Positions 36,576 to 46,400 of a stretch of DNA of 61,114 nucleotides are shown here, piece by piece. A model generated the notes under the pieces. It saw only the letters and a program-made list of their open reading frames with translations. It was not told the DNA's origin and searched no databases. Within the stretch, counting starts at the first letter, position 1; each line of letters starts with the position of its first letter. The position numbers and the translations under genes are program-made. Source of the DNA: an uncultured Burkholderiales bacterium (GTDB lineage: Bacteria > Pseudomonadota > Gammaproteobacteria > Burkholderiales > Burkholderiaceae_A); NCBI GenBank assembly GCA_937864175.1, contig CALMJH010000074.1:1-61114 (forward strand), given 5' to 3'.

Positions 36576-37709
36576 CTAGAGTTGAGGACCGAGACGTCCA
36601 GGGTTAAAGAGGCGGGCGGCATCGAGTTCGTCTTTCAGACGTTGATGCAGTTGGGCCAGCACCGGCGACAAGGGCGAGAAGACTGACCGCATTGGTTGTT
36701 CGGAGCCAACGGCCCGCCCCCTGCGCCAGCAGGTGGCGTGGCCTCCCACCGCCGAGGCTCGTTCAAAAAGAGCCTGGGCAGGTTCAGTCGACCAGACCCA
36801 CCGCTGACCGCCTGCCCACTCCGTCAGGACCGCGGCATCCGAGAGGACCGGGGTGGTGGTGGGCACAGACAGGCGCCAGAGGCTGTGGTGGTCTGACGGT
36901 GACTGAAAGGCCGGGTGCGTCTGGTCCCGCAGGCTAATCCAGAAGTCGTTGGCCTGGTCGGGTTGGATGGAGGCTGCTGAATGACGATCGGCAAAGAGGG
37001 CCTGGGCTGAACGCACCGCAGCCTGGGCCCCTGCGAGCTGAATGAAGAGCCGGCCCGAGGCCGCCTCGTAGGCAGTGGCCACAATGGGCAGGGGCTGGGC
37101 CAGGCTCTGGTTGGCCAGCAAGAGGGCCTCTGACTCGGAGACCGTCATGGCCACCGTGGCCGTGGCTGCAGGCCTGGGCAAGACTTTCAACGAGACATCG
37201 AGCACAAGCCCAAGGCTGCCCAATCCACCCGTATGCAGCCGGGCCATGTCATAGCCCGCCACATTCTTCATGACCGTGCCACCGTAGCGCAGGAGTTCTC
37301 CATCGGCCCCCAAGACGGTCAGGCCCAAGACATAGTCTCGACAGGCCCCGGCCTGCAGGCGCCTGGGGCCAGAGAGGCCCGTGGCCACCAGTCCACCAAC
37401 CGTCCCTCGGCCTCTTGGGCCCTGGAATTGGGGCGGATCGAAGGCCAGCATCTGCTGGTGCTCGGCCAGAGCAGATTCCAGGACCGAGATGGGTGTACCG
37501 GCGCGCACCACGACCACCAGCTCGGTGGGGTCATAACTGACCAGACCAGCATAGTCCAGGGTCGACAGCGGCTGCGCCGGTCGGTCGAGGCTGTTGCCAT
37601 AGAAGGCCTTGCTGCCATGGCCTTGGAGGTCGAGAGACAGGCCCTGAGACCTGGCCTGCTCAAGGGTTTTCTGGGCCTGTTCAACCCAAGCGGCGGGATC
37701 CATAGACAT
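36576..37709 (-). CDS. glcE: Glycolate oxidase FAD-binding subunit GlcE
   Basis: GlcE is the second FAD-binding subunit of glycolate oxidase. The 377-residue protein starts MSMDPAAWVEQAQ, has a PCMH-type FAD domain (VSYDPTELVVVVRAGTPIS; GRGTVGGLVATGLSGPRR; GGTVMKNVAGYDMARLHTG) and a C-terminal FAD-linked oxidase part. It is shorter than GlcD, as normal for the family. A second ATG two codons in (MDPAAW) is possible. It starts 11 bases after glcD and ends 14 before glcF, forming one operon. Confidence 0.95.
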   Translation of the reverse strand: MSMDPAAWVEQAQKTLEQARSQGLSLDLQGHGSKAFYGNSLDRPAQPLSTLDYAGLVSYDPTELVVVVRAGTPISVLESALAEHQQMLAFDPPQFQGPRGRGTVGGLVATGLSGPRRLQAGACRDYVLGLTVLGADGELLRYGGTVMKNVAGYDMARLHTGGLGSLGLVLDVSLKVLPRPAATATVAMTVSESEALLLANQSLAQPLPIVATAYEAASGRLFIQLAGAQAAVRSAQALFADRHSAASIQPDQANDFWISLRDQTHPAFQSPSDHHSLWRLSVPTTTPVLSDAAVLTEWAGGQRWVWSTEPAQALFERASAVGGHATCWRRGRAVGSEQPMRSVFSPLSPVLAQLHQRLKDELDAARLFNPGRLGPQL

Positions 37710-37720
37710 GACGCCGTCTG

Positions 37721-39253
37721 TTAGAAGCGAGGCAGCTCGGGGAACCGCAGTGCACCCTTGTGGACATGCATGCGGCCATACTCCGCGCAGCGACGAAGGG
37801 TTGGGATGGCCTTGCCCGGATTGAGCAGGCCCTGCGGATCGAAAGCACGTTTGACGGCAAAGAAGGAGAGTCGCTCCGAGGGCGAGAACTGCACACACAT
37901 GGAGTTGACCTTCTCGAGTCCCACGCCGTGCTCGCCCGTGACCGTGCCACCGTATTCCACGCAGATTTCTAGAATCTCTGCTCCAAACCGCTCAGTAGTC
38001 TCAAACTCGCCGGGGTTGGCCGCATTAAACAAGATGAGGGGGTGGAGGTTGCCGTCGCCGGCATGAAAGACGTTGAGACAACGAAGGCCGTATTTCTTTT
38101 CGAGGTCTGCAATTCGCTTGAGCATGTCCCCGAGCCGGCGGCGTGGGATGGTGCCATCGATGCAGTAGTAGTCAGGCGAGATGCGACCAGAGGCGGGGAA
38201 GGCATTTTTTCGGCCAGACCAGAAGCGCAGGCGCTCGGCCTCGGACTGGCTGACGCTCAGGCCGGTGGCCCCGCTGGCCGAAAGCACGGCCTTCATGCGG
38301 CCAATCTCCTCGGCCACCTCTTCGGGCGTGCCGTCGGATTCACAGAGCAAGATGGCCTGGGCCTTGGTGTCGTAGCCCGCATGGACGAATTCTTCAACGG
38401 CCTCGGTCATGCCCTGGTCCATCATCTCGAGACCTGCAGGGATGATGCCCGCTGCGATGAGGTCGGCCACCGCATGGGCCGCCTTCTCGACATCGTCAAA
38501 GGAGGCCATGATGACCTGGGCCAGAGCCGGCTTGGGCACAAGCTTAACCGTGACCTCGGTGGTGACGGCCAGCATGCCCTCAGAGCCAATCACCAGGGCC
38601 AGCAGGTCCAGACCAGCCGAATCCAAGGCCTCAGACCCAAACTCCACCACCTCCCCGTCGATGGTTAGCCCACGAACCCGCAGGACATTGTGGACCGTCA
38701 GACCGTATTTCAGGCAGTGGACGCCCCCGGAGTTTTCGGCCACGTTGCCGCCGATGGTGCAGGCAATCTGGGAGGACGGGTCGGGCGCATAGTAGAGCTG
38801 GTGTGGGGCGGCCGCCTCGCTAATGGCGAGGTTGCGAACGCCGGGCTGAACCCGTGCAAGCCGGGCCACTGGATCGATCGAGAGAATCTGGTTGAACCGG
38901 GCCAGGGACAAGACCACACCGCCTCGGTGGGGTGTGGCGCCGCCAGACAGGCCGGTACCAGCGCCACGCGCCACAACCGGGACCTCCCAGTCGCGACAGA
39001 GCCGAAGCACCTGTGCGGCCTGCTCTTCTGTGCGGGGCAGGACGACGGCTGCAGGGAGTTGTCGATAGCCGGAAAGACCATCGCATTCGTAGGGCCGAAG
39101 GCCCTCGGGCTCGGTGATGAGTCCGTCGTCTGGCAAGACCTGCGCCAAGGCAGCCACCACGGCTAGCCGCTTGGTCTCGTCCATGGGCTGGGTGAAGTCT
39201 GCAAATCGCAGTTCGCCCAGCTGGAGTCGTGCTGTCTCGGTAGGAGCGTTCAT
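37721..39253 (-). CDS. glcD: Glycolate oxidase subunit GlcD (FAD-linked oxidase)
   Basis: GlcD oxidises glycolate to glyoxylate, passing electrons to the respiratory chain with GlcE and GlcF. The 510-residue protein has the FAD-binding region PVVARGAGTGLSGGATP, TIGGNVAENSGGVHCLKYG, and the C-terminal HAGDGNLHPL and GEHGVGLEKVN. Start ATG 39253 (MNAPTETARL) is just upstream of the conserved sequence. A TACAAT -10-like element (39265-39260) lies so close that a transcript could begin at or next to the ATG, but there is no good -35. Glycolate use is common in bacteria living with phytoplankton. Confidence 0.95.
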   Translation of the reverse strand: MNAPTETARLQLGELRFADFTQPMDETKRLAVVAALAQVLPDDGLITEPEGLRPYECDGLSGYRQLPAAVVLPRTEEQAAQVLRLCRDWEVPVVARGAGTGLSGGATPHRGGVVLSLARFNQILSIDPVARLARVQPGVRNLAISEAAAPHQLYYAPDPSSQIACTIGGNVAENSGGVHCLKYGLTVHNVLRVRGLTIDGEVVEFGSEALDSAGLDLLALVIGSEGMLAVTTEVTVKLVPKPALAQVIMASFDDVEKAAHAVADLIAAGIIPAGLEMMDQGMTEAVEEFVHAGYDTKAQAILLCESDGTPEEVAEEIGRMKAVLSASGATGLSVSQSEAERLRFWSGRKNAFPASGRISPDYYCIDGTIPRRRLGDMLKRIADLEKKYGLRCLNVFHAGDGNLHPLILFNAANPGEFETTERFGAEILEICVEYGGTVTGEHGVGLEKVNSMCVQFSPSERLSFFAVKRAFDPQGLLNPGKAIPTLRRCAEYGRMHVHKGALRFPELPRF

Positions 39254-39277
39254 GGGCCTATTGTAGACTGCGTCCTC

Positions 39278-39856
39278 ATGGGCCATCGCCTTTCTTCCAT
39301 CACCACCCGCACCGGCGACGACGGCACTTCGGGCCTGGCCGACGGCACACGGCTGCCAAAAGACCATGCTCGCTTCCATGCAATGGGAGACGTCGATGAA
39401 CTCAACAGCCAGATCGGCCTGCTCAGGGCCCTGCTGCGGGCCGAGGCCGCCTCGGCGGACTTTCAGTCAGTGGATGAAAAACTCCGGGCCGTACAAAACG
39501 ACCTCTTTGATCTGGGTGGACAGATCAGCTGCCCGGGTCTGGTCTTGCTCAAGACCGAGCGACTCCAACAACTCGATGAGTGGGTGGCGCAAGACAATTC
39601 CGATCTGCCCAGACTGCAGGAATTCATTCTGCCTGGCGGGTCGATACCGGCTGCCCAGGGTCATGTGGTGAGAACCTTGGCCCGACGGGCCGAGCGCAGC
39701 CTCACTGCCCTGGGCCATGCCCTCGAAGACGGCGAGGCCCAGACCGCCGTCTTGCGGCAGTACCTGAACCGGCTATCGGACTGGCTCTTTATCTTGTCTC
39801 GTCGGCTTAACCGAGCCCTGGGGCAAGACGATGTGCTCTGGCAGCGAGACGAGTGA
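39278..39856 (+). CDS. Cob(I)alamin adenosyltransferase, PduO type
   Basis: This is a 192-residue ATP:corrinoid adenosyltransferase of the PduO/MMAB family that makes adenosylcobalamin. Conserved stretches are TRTGDDGTSGLADGTRLPKD near the N-terminus (the ATP site), GDVDELNSQIGLLRALL, FILPGG and RTLARRAER. It is divergent from glcD, with only 24 bases between the starts. It indicates cobalamin use, in line with QueG. Its client enzyme is not in the window. The stop is five bases from the aroG stop. Confidence 0.95.
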   Translation: MGHRLSSITTRTGDDGTSGLADGTRLPKDHARFHAMGDVDELNSQIGLLRALLRAEAASADFQSVDEKLRAVQNDLFDLGGQISCPGLVLLKTERLQQLDEWVAQDNSDLPRLQEFILPGGSIPAAQGHVVRTLARRAERSLTALGHALEDGEAQTAVLRQYLNRLSDWLFILSRRLNRALGQDDVLWQRDE

Positions 39857-39861
39857 CGAAA

Positions 39862-40941
39862 CTAGGCCGCCTGCTGGGCGGCCTTGATGCGGCGATCGCG
39901 CACACCCTGCGCCAGGTTTTCCAAAATAGACAGACTGTCTTCCCAGCCGATACAGCCATCGGTGATGCTCTGACCGTAGGTGAGGTCGGCAAGCGTCATG
40001 CCGTCTTTAAGGTCCTGACGGCCAAAGACCAGGTGGCTCTCGACCATCACGCCAAAGATTCGCGCATCACCACCGGCGACCTGGTCTGCAATGACTCGTG
40101 AGACGGGCAGCTGATTCTCGGGCTTCTTGCTGGAGTTGCCATGGCTCATGTCAATCATGAGTCGACAGGCCATGTTGGCGGATGCGGCCTCCTGGCAGGC
40201 GGCCTGAACACTGGCGGCATCGAAGTTGGGCTGCTTGCCGCCCCGCAGAATGACGTGACAGTCTTCGTTGCCGCGGGTCGAGACAATAGCGGTCCGGCCC
40301 TCGCTGGTGACCGATAGGAAATGGTGGGGATGGGAGGCGGCCTTCACGGCGTCATAGGCGATCTTGAGGTTGCCGTCGGTGCCGTTTTTAAAGCCGACGG
40401 GGCAAGACAGGCCCGAAGCGAGTTCGCGGTGAACCTGAGACTCGGTCGTGCGGGCCCCAATGGCTCCCCAGGCAACGAGGTCGGCAATGTACTGCGGCGA
40501 GATGACGTCGAGAAATTCGACGCCAGCGGGCAGGCCCATGGCGTTGATCTTGGAGAGCACCTCGCGACCGCGACGCAGGCCGGTATTGATGTCAAAGGAG
40601 CCATCGAGGTGGGGGTCGTTGATTAGACCCTTCCAGCCCACGGTGGTCCGCGGCTTCTCGAAGTAGACCCGCATGACGATCTCAAGGTCTTTGGCATACC
40701 GCTTGCGCTGCTCCAAGAGCCGCTGGGCATACTCCAGGCCGGCCTTGGGGTCGTGAATCGAGCAGGGACCCATCACCACCAACAGACGGTCGTCCATCTC
40801 GTGGAGGATGCGGTGGATGGCCTGACGTGAGGCCGTGACCACGTCGGCCACAGCCTCGGTGAGGGGGATTTCGGCGACCAGCTCGTCTGGCGTCACCAGA
40901 GGCTTGATGGCCTCAATACGGAGGTTTGATGTTTTTCCCAT
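39862..40941 (-). CDS. aroG: 3-deoxy-7-phosphoheptulonate synthase, type I alpha
   Basis: DAHP synthase condenses phosphoenolpyruvate and erythrose-4-phosphate, the entry to aromatic amino-acid synthesis. The 359-residue protein has MGPCSIHDPKAGLEYA (57-72, with metal-binding Cys), YFEKPRTTVGWKGLINDP and MIDMSHGNSSKKP. It is of the AroF/AroG/AroH type, and its feedback specificity cannot be told. It lies downstream of tldD, a position seen in many Burkholderiales. Confidence 0.96.
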   Translation of the reverse strand: MGKTSNLRIEAIKPLVTPDELVAEIPLTEAVADVVTASRQAIHRILHEMDDRLLVVMGPCSIHDPKAGLEYAQRLLEQRKRYAKDLEIVMRVYFEKPRTTVGWKGLINDPHLDGSFDINTGLRRGREVLSKINAMGLPAGVEFLDVISPQYIADLVAWGAIGARTTESQVHRELASGLSCPVGFKNGTDGNLKIAYDAVKAASHPHHFLSVTSEGRTAIVSTRGNEDCHVILRGGKQPNFDAASVQAACQEAASANMACRLMIDMSHGNSSKKPENQLPVSRVIADQVAGGDARIFGVMVESHLVFGRQDLKDGMTLADLTYGQSITDGCIGWEDSLSILENLAQGVRDRRIKAAQQAA

Positions 40942-40973
40942 GGCCTATTCTACAAAAACGCCTGTCGAGGGAC

Positions 40974-42461
40974 TTAGGCGGTGCCACCAACCGTGAGTCC
41001 CTCGATGCGCAGGGTGGGCTGGCCAACGCCCACCGGCAGGCTCTGGCCCTCTTTGCCGCAGGTGCCGATGCCTGAGTCCAAGGCCAGGTCGTTGCCAATC
41101 ATGGTGACCCGGGTGAGGGCATCGGGGCCATTGCCAATGATGGTCGCCCCCTTGACGGGATACTGGATCTTGCCGCCCTCGACCCAGTAGGCCTCGGAGG
41201 CGGAGAAGACAAACTTGCCGCTGGTGATGTCGACCTGGCCACCTCCAAAGTTGACGGCATAGAGTCCACGGTCAAGCGAGGCGACGATTTCTGCAGGGTC
41301 ACGGTCACCCGCCAGCATAAAGGTGTTGGTCATGCGCGGCATGGTGAGGTGGGCATAGGACTCACGCCGGCCATTGCCGGTGACGGGTACCCCCATGAGT
41401 CGAGCGTTCAGGCCATCTTGGAGATAGCCACAGAGCACGCCGTCTTCGATGAGAACGTTGCGGGCTGTGGGGTTGCCCTCGTCGTCCATGTGCAACGACC
41501 CGCGTCGGTCAGGCAGTCCGCCATCGTCAATCACCGTAACCCCCTTGGCAGCAACCCGTTGGCCGATGCGTCCGGCGAAGGCCGAGGAGCCTTTGCGGTT
41601 GAAGTCGCCTTCTAGACCATGGCCAACGGCCTCGTGGAGCAAGACACCAGGCCAGCCCGGACCCAGGACGACCGGCAAGACACCTGCCGGGGCTGGACGG
41701 GACTCGAGATTGACCAGGGCCTGACGGACGGCCTCGGTGGCATAGTCCGAGAGGCGCTCGGTTGTGAAGGCCTGAAGGTCGTGACGGCCACCACCACCGC
41801 TAGACCCCTGCTCGCGTCGGCCATTGGATTCGACAATCACACTCACTGAGAGCCTAACCAGCGGACGGATGTCTGCGGCCAGCAGGCCATCGCTGCGCAT
41901 CACGAGAACCACGTCGAATTCTCCGGCGAGAGAGGCCATGACCTGGGTCACTCGGGGGTCTTGGGCCCGAGCAATGCGCTCGACTTCCATGAGCAGGGCC
42001 ACCTTGTCCTGGGCCTGCATGGAGGCCAGGGGATTTTGTCCAGCGTAGAGGGCCAGTCGGGGCTGGGCCAGTTGCCGACGGCTGACGAGCTGCTGCTGGG
42101 CCTGGCCCACGCGAACCCGCGCCTGGGCCCCGCGGGTTGCAATGCTGCGAGTGGTCTGGGCGGCCTCGAGAAGGGCGGCGGGGCTGAGGGTGTCGCTGTA
42201 GGCAAAGGCTGTCTTCTCGCCACTGATCGCGCGAACTCCCACTCCTTGGTCAATAGAAAAACTACCCGACTTCACAATGCCCTCGTCAAGGCTCCACGAC
42301 TCGGCCATGGTGTACTGGAAATAGAGGTCGGCGTAATCCACTCGATGGGCCGCAATCTCAGCCAGAGCCCGATGGAGATCGGCTTCGGTTAGGCCATGGG
42401 GCTCGAGCAGGAGCTTGTGAGCACAGCCCAGTGCAGAAATGGCAAGGTCGGCGGGCGTCAT
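40974..42461 (-). CDS. tldD: Metalloprotease TldD
   Basis: TldD, with TldE, forms a zinc-dependent protease that degrades unstructured peptides and acts in microcin and CcdA turnover. The 495-residue protein has the HEXXXH zinc motif HEAVGH (276-281) and the C-terminal GTCGKEGQSLPVGVGQPTLR signature. The partner tldE (pmbA) is not in this window. It follows the nitrilase gene after nine bases, in the order yhdP-nit-tldD. Confidence 0.96.
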   Translation of the reverse strand: MTPADLAISALGCAHKLLLEPHGLTEADLHRALAEIAAHRVDYADLYFQYTMAESWSLDEGIVKSGSFSIDQGVGVRAISGEKTAFAYSDTLSPAALLEAAQTTRSIATRGAQARVRVGQAQQQLVSRRQLAQPRLALYAGQNPLASMQAQDKVALLMEVERIARAQDPRVTQVMASLAGEFDVVLVMRSDGLLAADIRPLVRLSVSVIVESNGRREQGSSGGGGRHDLQAFTTERLSDYATEAVRQALVNLESRPAPAGVLPVVLGPGWPGVLLHEAVGHGLEGDFNRKGSSAFAGRIGQRVAAKGVTVIDDGGLPDRRGSLHMDDEGNPTARNVLIEDGVLCGYLQDGLNARLMGVPVTGNGRRESYAHLTMPRMTNTFMLAGDRDPAEIVASLDRGLYAVNFGGGQVDITSGKFVFSASEAYWVEGGKIQYPVKGATIIGNGPDALTRVTMIGNDLALDSGIGTCGKEGQSLPVGVGQPTLRIEGLTVGGTA

Positions 42462-42470
42462 AGTAGGTCC

Positions 42471-43403
42471 TTAGGCAAGCACACGATGCTGGTGGGCCGG
42501 TAAGTTTAGGCGAACCTGGCGGGTTCGATGGGGATCGACCACGCCACAGACCAGGCCTTCGCCCTGCATCTGTTGCTGGACAATCTGGCCCCAGGGGTCG
42601 ATGAGCAGAGACTGGCCCCAGGTCTTACGGCCGTTGGCATGGTCGCCCCCCTGGGCGCTGGCCAGCAGCCAGCATTGATTCTCGATGGCCCGAGCCCTGA
42701 GCAGAATCTCCCAGTGGGCCCGGCCGGTGGTCCAGGTAAAGGCAGCCGTCACCACAATCAGGTCGAGCGGCTGCTCGTGACTCAGCAGACGGTAAAACTC
42801 CGGAAAACGAATGTCATAGCAGACCGAGGACCCCAGTCGCAATTCGGCCTCGGGCCAGTCCACGCCCCCCAAAGCCAGTTCGTCGCGGCCCAGCCGACAG
42901 ACCGTAGGGGCCTGACCATGAAGAATCGAACGGGACTCGTCGTAGGTCTCCTGACCATTGGAAAAAGCAAAGAGGTGGAGTTTGTCGTAGCGGTGCACCA
43001 CCCGGCCACTGGGCCCATAGGTCAGGCAGGTGTTCAGGACACGACTTGGGTCGGGGCTGGCGAGCGGAATGGACCCCCCAACGAGCCAGAGACCATGGAT
43101 CTGGGCCCACCGGGCCAGCCGCGTCTGGATCGGGCACTGGTCTTGGACCGCAGCCGAGGCCTCGAGGGGTGCGGGCAGATAGGCTTCGGCCAAGGCCAGC
43201 TTGTCATGGTCTTGCCGGCCCATCAGGCAGAAGTACTCCGGCAGGGCAACCAGCCTGGCCCCGCCAGAGGCGGCCTGCAGCACCAGTTCTTCGGCACGAT
43301 CGAGGTTCTGCTGAAGGTCGGCGCCCGAGACCATCTGAATGGCGGCCACAGGCAGGCCCACGGAGCGGTCAGCCAGGCCTTGCGGCTGGGCAACGCTGGT
43401 CAT
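42471..43403 (-). CDS. Nitrilase-family amidase (Nit1-like)
   Basis: This 310-residue carbon-nitrogen hydrolase has the Glu-Lys-Cys triad E56 (ALPEYFCLMG), K141 (RYDKLHLFAF) and C195 (GSSVCYDIRFPEFYR). The sequence around the triad fits the NitFhit/Nit1 branch, whose members hydrolyse deaminated glutathione, a metabolite-repair role. The exact substrate is inferred. The ATG overlaps the yhdP stop by four bases, and tldD follows; this gene order is standard in betaproteobacteria. Confidence 0.93.
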   Translation of the reverse strand: MTSVAQPQGLADRSVGLPVAAIQMVSGADLQQNLDRAEELVLQAASGGARLVALPEYFCLMGRQDHDKLALAEAYLPAPLEASAAVQDQCPIQTRLARWAQIHGLWLVGGSIPLASPDPSRVLNTCLTYGPSGRVVHRYDKLHLFAFSNGQETYDESRSILHGQAPTVCRLGRDELALGGVDWPEAELRLGSSVCYDIRFPEFYRLLSHEQPLDLIVVTAAFTWTTGRAHWEILLRARAIENQCWLLASAQGGDHANGRKTWGQSLLIDPWGQIVQQQMQGEGLVCGVVDPHRTRQVRLNLPAHQHRVLA

Positions 43404-46400
43404 TGGCCAGCCGCCTTGCTGCCAGAGGCCTCGACTCCTCGGTCGGCCTCGAGTTCACGCGAGGCATCTCGCCGGCTGACCTCCTTGACCATGGGGTCGG
43501 CCCAGGGACCAGAGAGCTGGTACTCGTAGGCGAGAATTTTTCGCAGAGGGTCTCGCAGCACGTACTGGGCCAAGAAGCTTCCCAGACCAATGGCTGGGTT
43601 GACCAGGGCATAGCCCAGCGAGGCCAGCCCCGCATTCAATTCGGGCAGGACCAGGACACGCGTGTTCTGAGTCTCGGCCAGCAGGTCGGCCTGGCCATCA
43701 ATGAAGACTGAGGCCTGAACGCCAACGATTCGAAGGTTGGTCGTGACCGCCTGTCCGTTGCCAAAGGCCACATCGCCTCGAACCCGCTCGTAAGCAAAGC
43801 CCTGGGAGAAGATGTCTCGAAAGTCGAGGCTGATGCGCTTGGGCAAGGACTGCAGGTTCACCACGCTGATCAGTTTGGAGAGCCCGGGCTCGGCCTTCAG
43901 GAACTGACCAGACTTGAGGTCCAGGCCGATCTGTCCCGCCATGGTCTGGACCCGAAAGTCGGTGGGGGAGCCTCGCCAGCGCAACTCACCCCGAAGCTCT
44001 CCCGGAGTCGCTCGCAGCAGGCCTGCGTAACCCAATCGAGAGAGCAGCCCCTCGGAACTGTTAATCGAGAGTTGAACGGCCAGCCTGGTCTCGGAGGCCC
44101 GGGAGGGTCCGCCCTTGACGGCCTCCCATGATCCATTGGCCTTGAAGACCGCATCGGGGCTTGAGACTTCAAGCGAAGAGATGATCCAGCGGTCTGCAGA
44201 CGGGTCGGGGGAGGCATCCAAAGCGAGACGCCCAAACCGTTTTTCACCCCGACGAAAATCCTCGGCTACCAGGTCAATAGAAGGCCAGCGTCGGGCCTCG
44301 GAAATCGAAGTCAGGCTGCGCTCAATCTCTCGCTCGGTCTCGGGCGTCTGCCGCTCCTCCGATGGCGCGGTCAGCCAGAGACGGGAGAGTCGGGCAATCA
44401 TCTTGCCGCGGCCACGCCGGTCGGTCTGCCAGAGGATTCGACCCGCCGAGGCCTGGGATTGCAGATCAATCGACCAGACACCAGACTGCGGGGCGGCCTG
44501 GACCTCAACTCCTTTCAGGGCATGTTCTCCAATCGTCATGTGAGGCGTCTTGACCTCGACGCGGGTCAGCGCCAGGCCGGGCTTGGCGGCCGAGGACTCG
44601 GCCGCTGGCGCGAGTTGGATGCGGTTTTCGAGTGCCGAGAGCCACTGGTCCAGGCTGACCTTTGGGGCCCCAAGACGAACCACCAGTCCCTGCGTCTTGG
44701 GAAGCTCTTCGGAGGGGCGACCGGTTGCTGCAGAGCCGATGCGCATGAGGCCCCGGGCCTGTTCCACCTGGCCGGCTCGAATCAGCTGCTCCGCCACCAC
44801 GGCAAGACGCTGCTGGTCTGTCGAGAGCCGCCAGGTCTGTCGCTGTGAGGTCCGTGCGCGGGAGGGCCCAGCCTCGGGCTGCTGGGTCATGGAGAGTTGG
44901 AGGGGCCATCGATCCTCGGCCCGCTTGGCCAGCGGGTCAGGCAGTTGGATCGACAGGCCGCGAAGGTCCGAAGTGGTCGTCAGCCGAACCTCCTGACGCC
45001 GAGCCGAGAGGTCGACCTGGTAGTCCGTGCGGCCCACCAGCACGTCCTTGAGCGAGACGCCAAGGCTCTGAGCCATCCAGGCCGAGAGGCCTGGGCCGCT
45101 GAGTTGGCCTTTGGCCGTTAGCCTGGTCTGGCGCCGATCTGGCATCGGCTGATGGGCGAGGCTCACGGGTCCACCCAGGGCCTCGGCCTGCAGCCCAAGG
45201 CTCTCAAGGCCCTCCTCACTAAACCGCAGTCCACCACTGAGTTGCCGAAAGGGTGGGATGCCCCCAGTCAGCAACAACTCATTGCCCTGCAGCTTCAACT
45301 CACCCTGAACCTTAGTTCGGTCGGTGTCGTTTAAGGGAATAGACAAAGAGAGCCCCAGTGTGGCCGAGCCTTTGGCCACAGCCCCCTCGGTGAGACCAGC
45401 CAGGAGGTCGCGGACCGGCGAGGCATTGACGGTCTCGAGCATGGACTGCAGCCCGGTCTGGAACTGGCCCTGCAGAGTCAAGACAGGGTCATCGGCCAGA
45501 AGGTCCTCGATGCGGGCAGTGACCTCGGCGATGGGCGTGTTGGCCAGTCGGGCCTGGCGGCTGGTGACCTGAAGGCTTGCGCGATCGAAGACCACCTCTG
45601 CAAAGATGCCCTGCATCTTAGGCCAGTCAGGCGCAAAGGCCAGTTGCTGGTCCTCCACCTTGAGCCGAACCCGAAACTCACCGGGCTGGTCCTTGGCAAA
45701 AGGAAACTGGCTCGGGTCACCCTGGAGCGTAAAGTCCCCCGACACCAGGCGGCCCGTGCCCAGGGCGGTTCGGACCCATGCGCGAGCATCCTGCCCCACC
45801 TCTGTGGGCAGGTAGGTTGCCACACGCTGAGGATTCAGTCCGCCAATACTGCCGCTGACGGCCACCCGACGCTCACCGGCCTTGACCTGCTCGTAGCGTC
45901 CTTTGAAATCGAGCCGGAGGTCTTGGTTCTGCAGCGAGGCCTGGCCCACCTCGAGGCGCCAGGCCTGGTCAAAGGCCTTGGGATCTGGTGCCAGGGCCAG
46001 CTCGCCACGAAGCTGCAGACGGTCAAACTGAAATTCGTCTGACTGAAAGACCGTCGGCATGGACAGCGCCACGGCTTCGGAGTCGAGGTCGAAAACCAGG
46101 CGGTCACCACGCCACTGAATTCGGCCTGAGAGGCCCTGCAGTCGACGAAGCGGGCCCATTTGGGGAAGACCCAACTGCTGGACCTCGCCAGCAAGTTGGA
46201 GGTCCGAGAGGACTGACCAGTCAAGGACTCCCTCAGAGAGTCGGGTCAGCGGCGCATCGAGTTCTGCAGAGACTCTGGTCCACTCGCCCGTCAGACCCTG
46301 GAGCTCTGGCCGGCTGGTAGCCAGCCATTGCGCAACCGGGCCCAGGGCGATGCGGCCGATGGTGAGTTGATTGCCCAGGCGGCCAAATCGGGCCCCGACG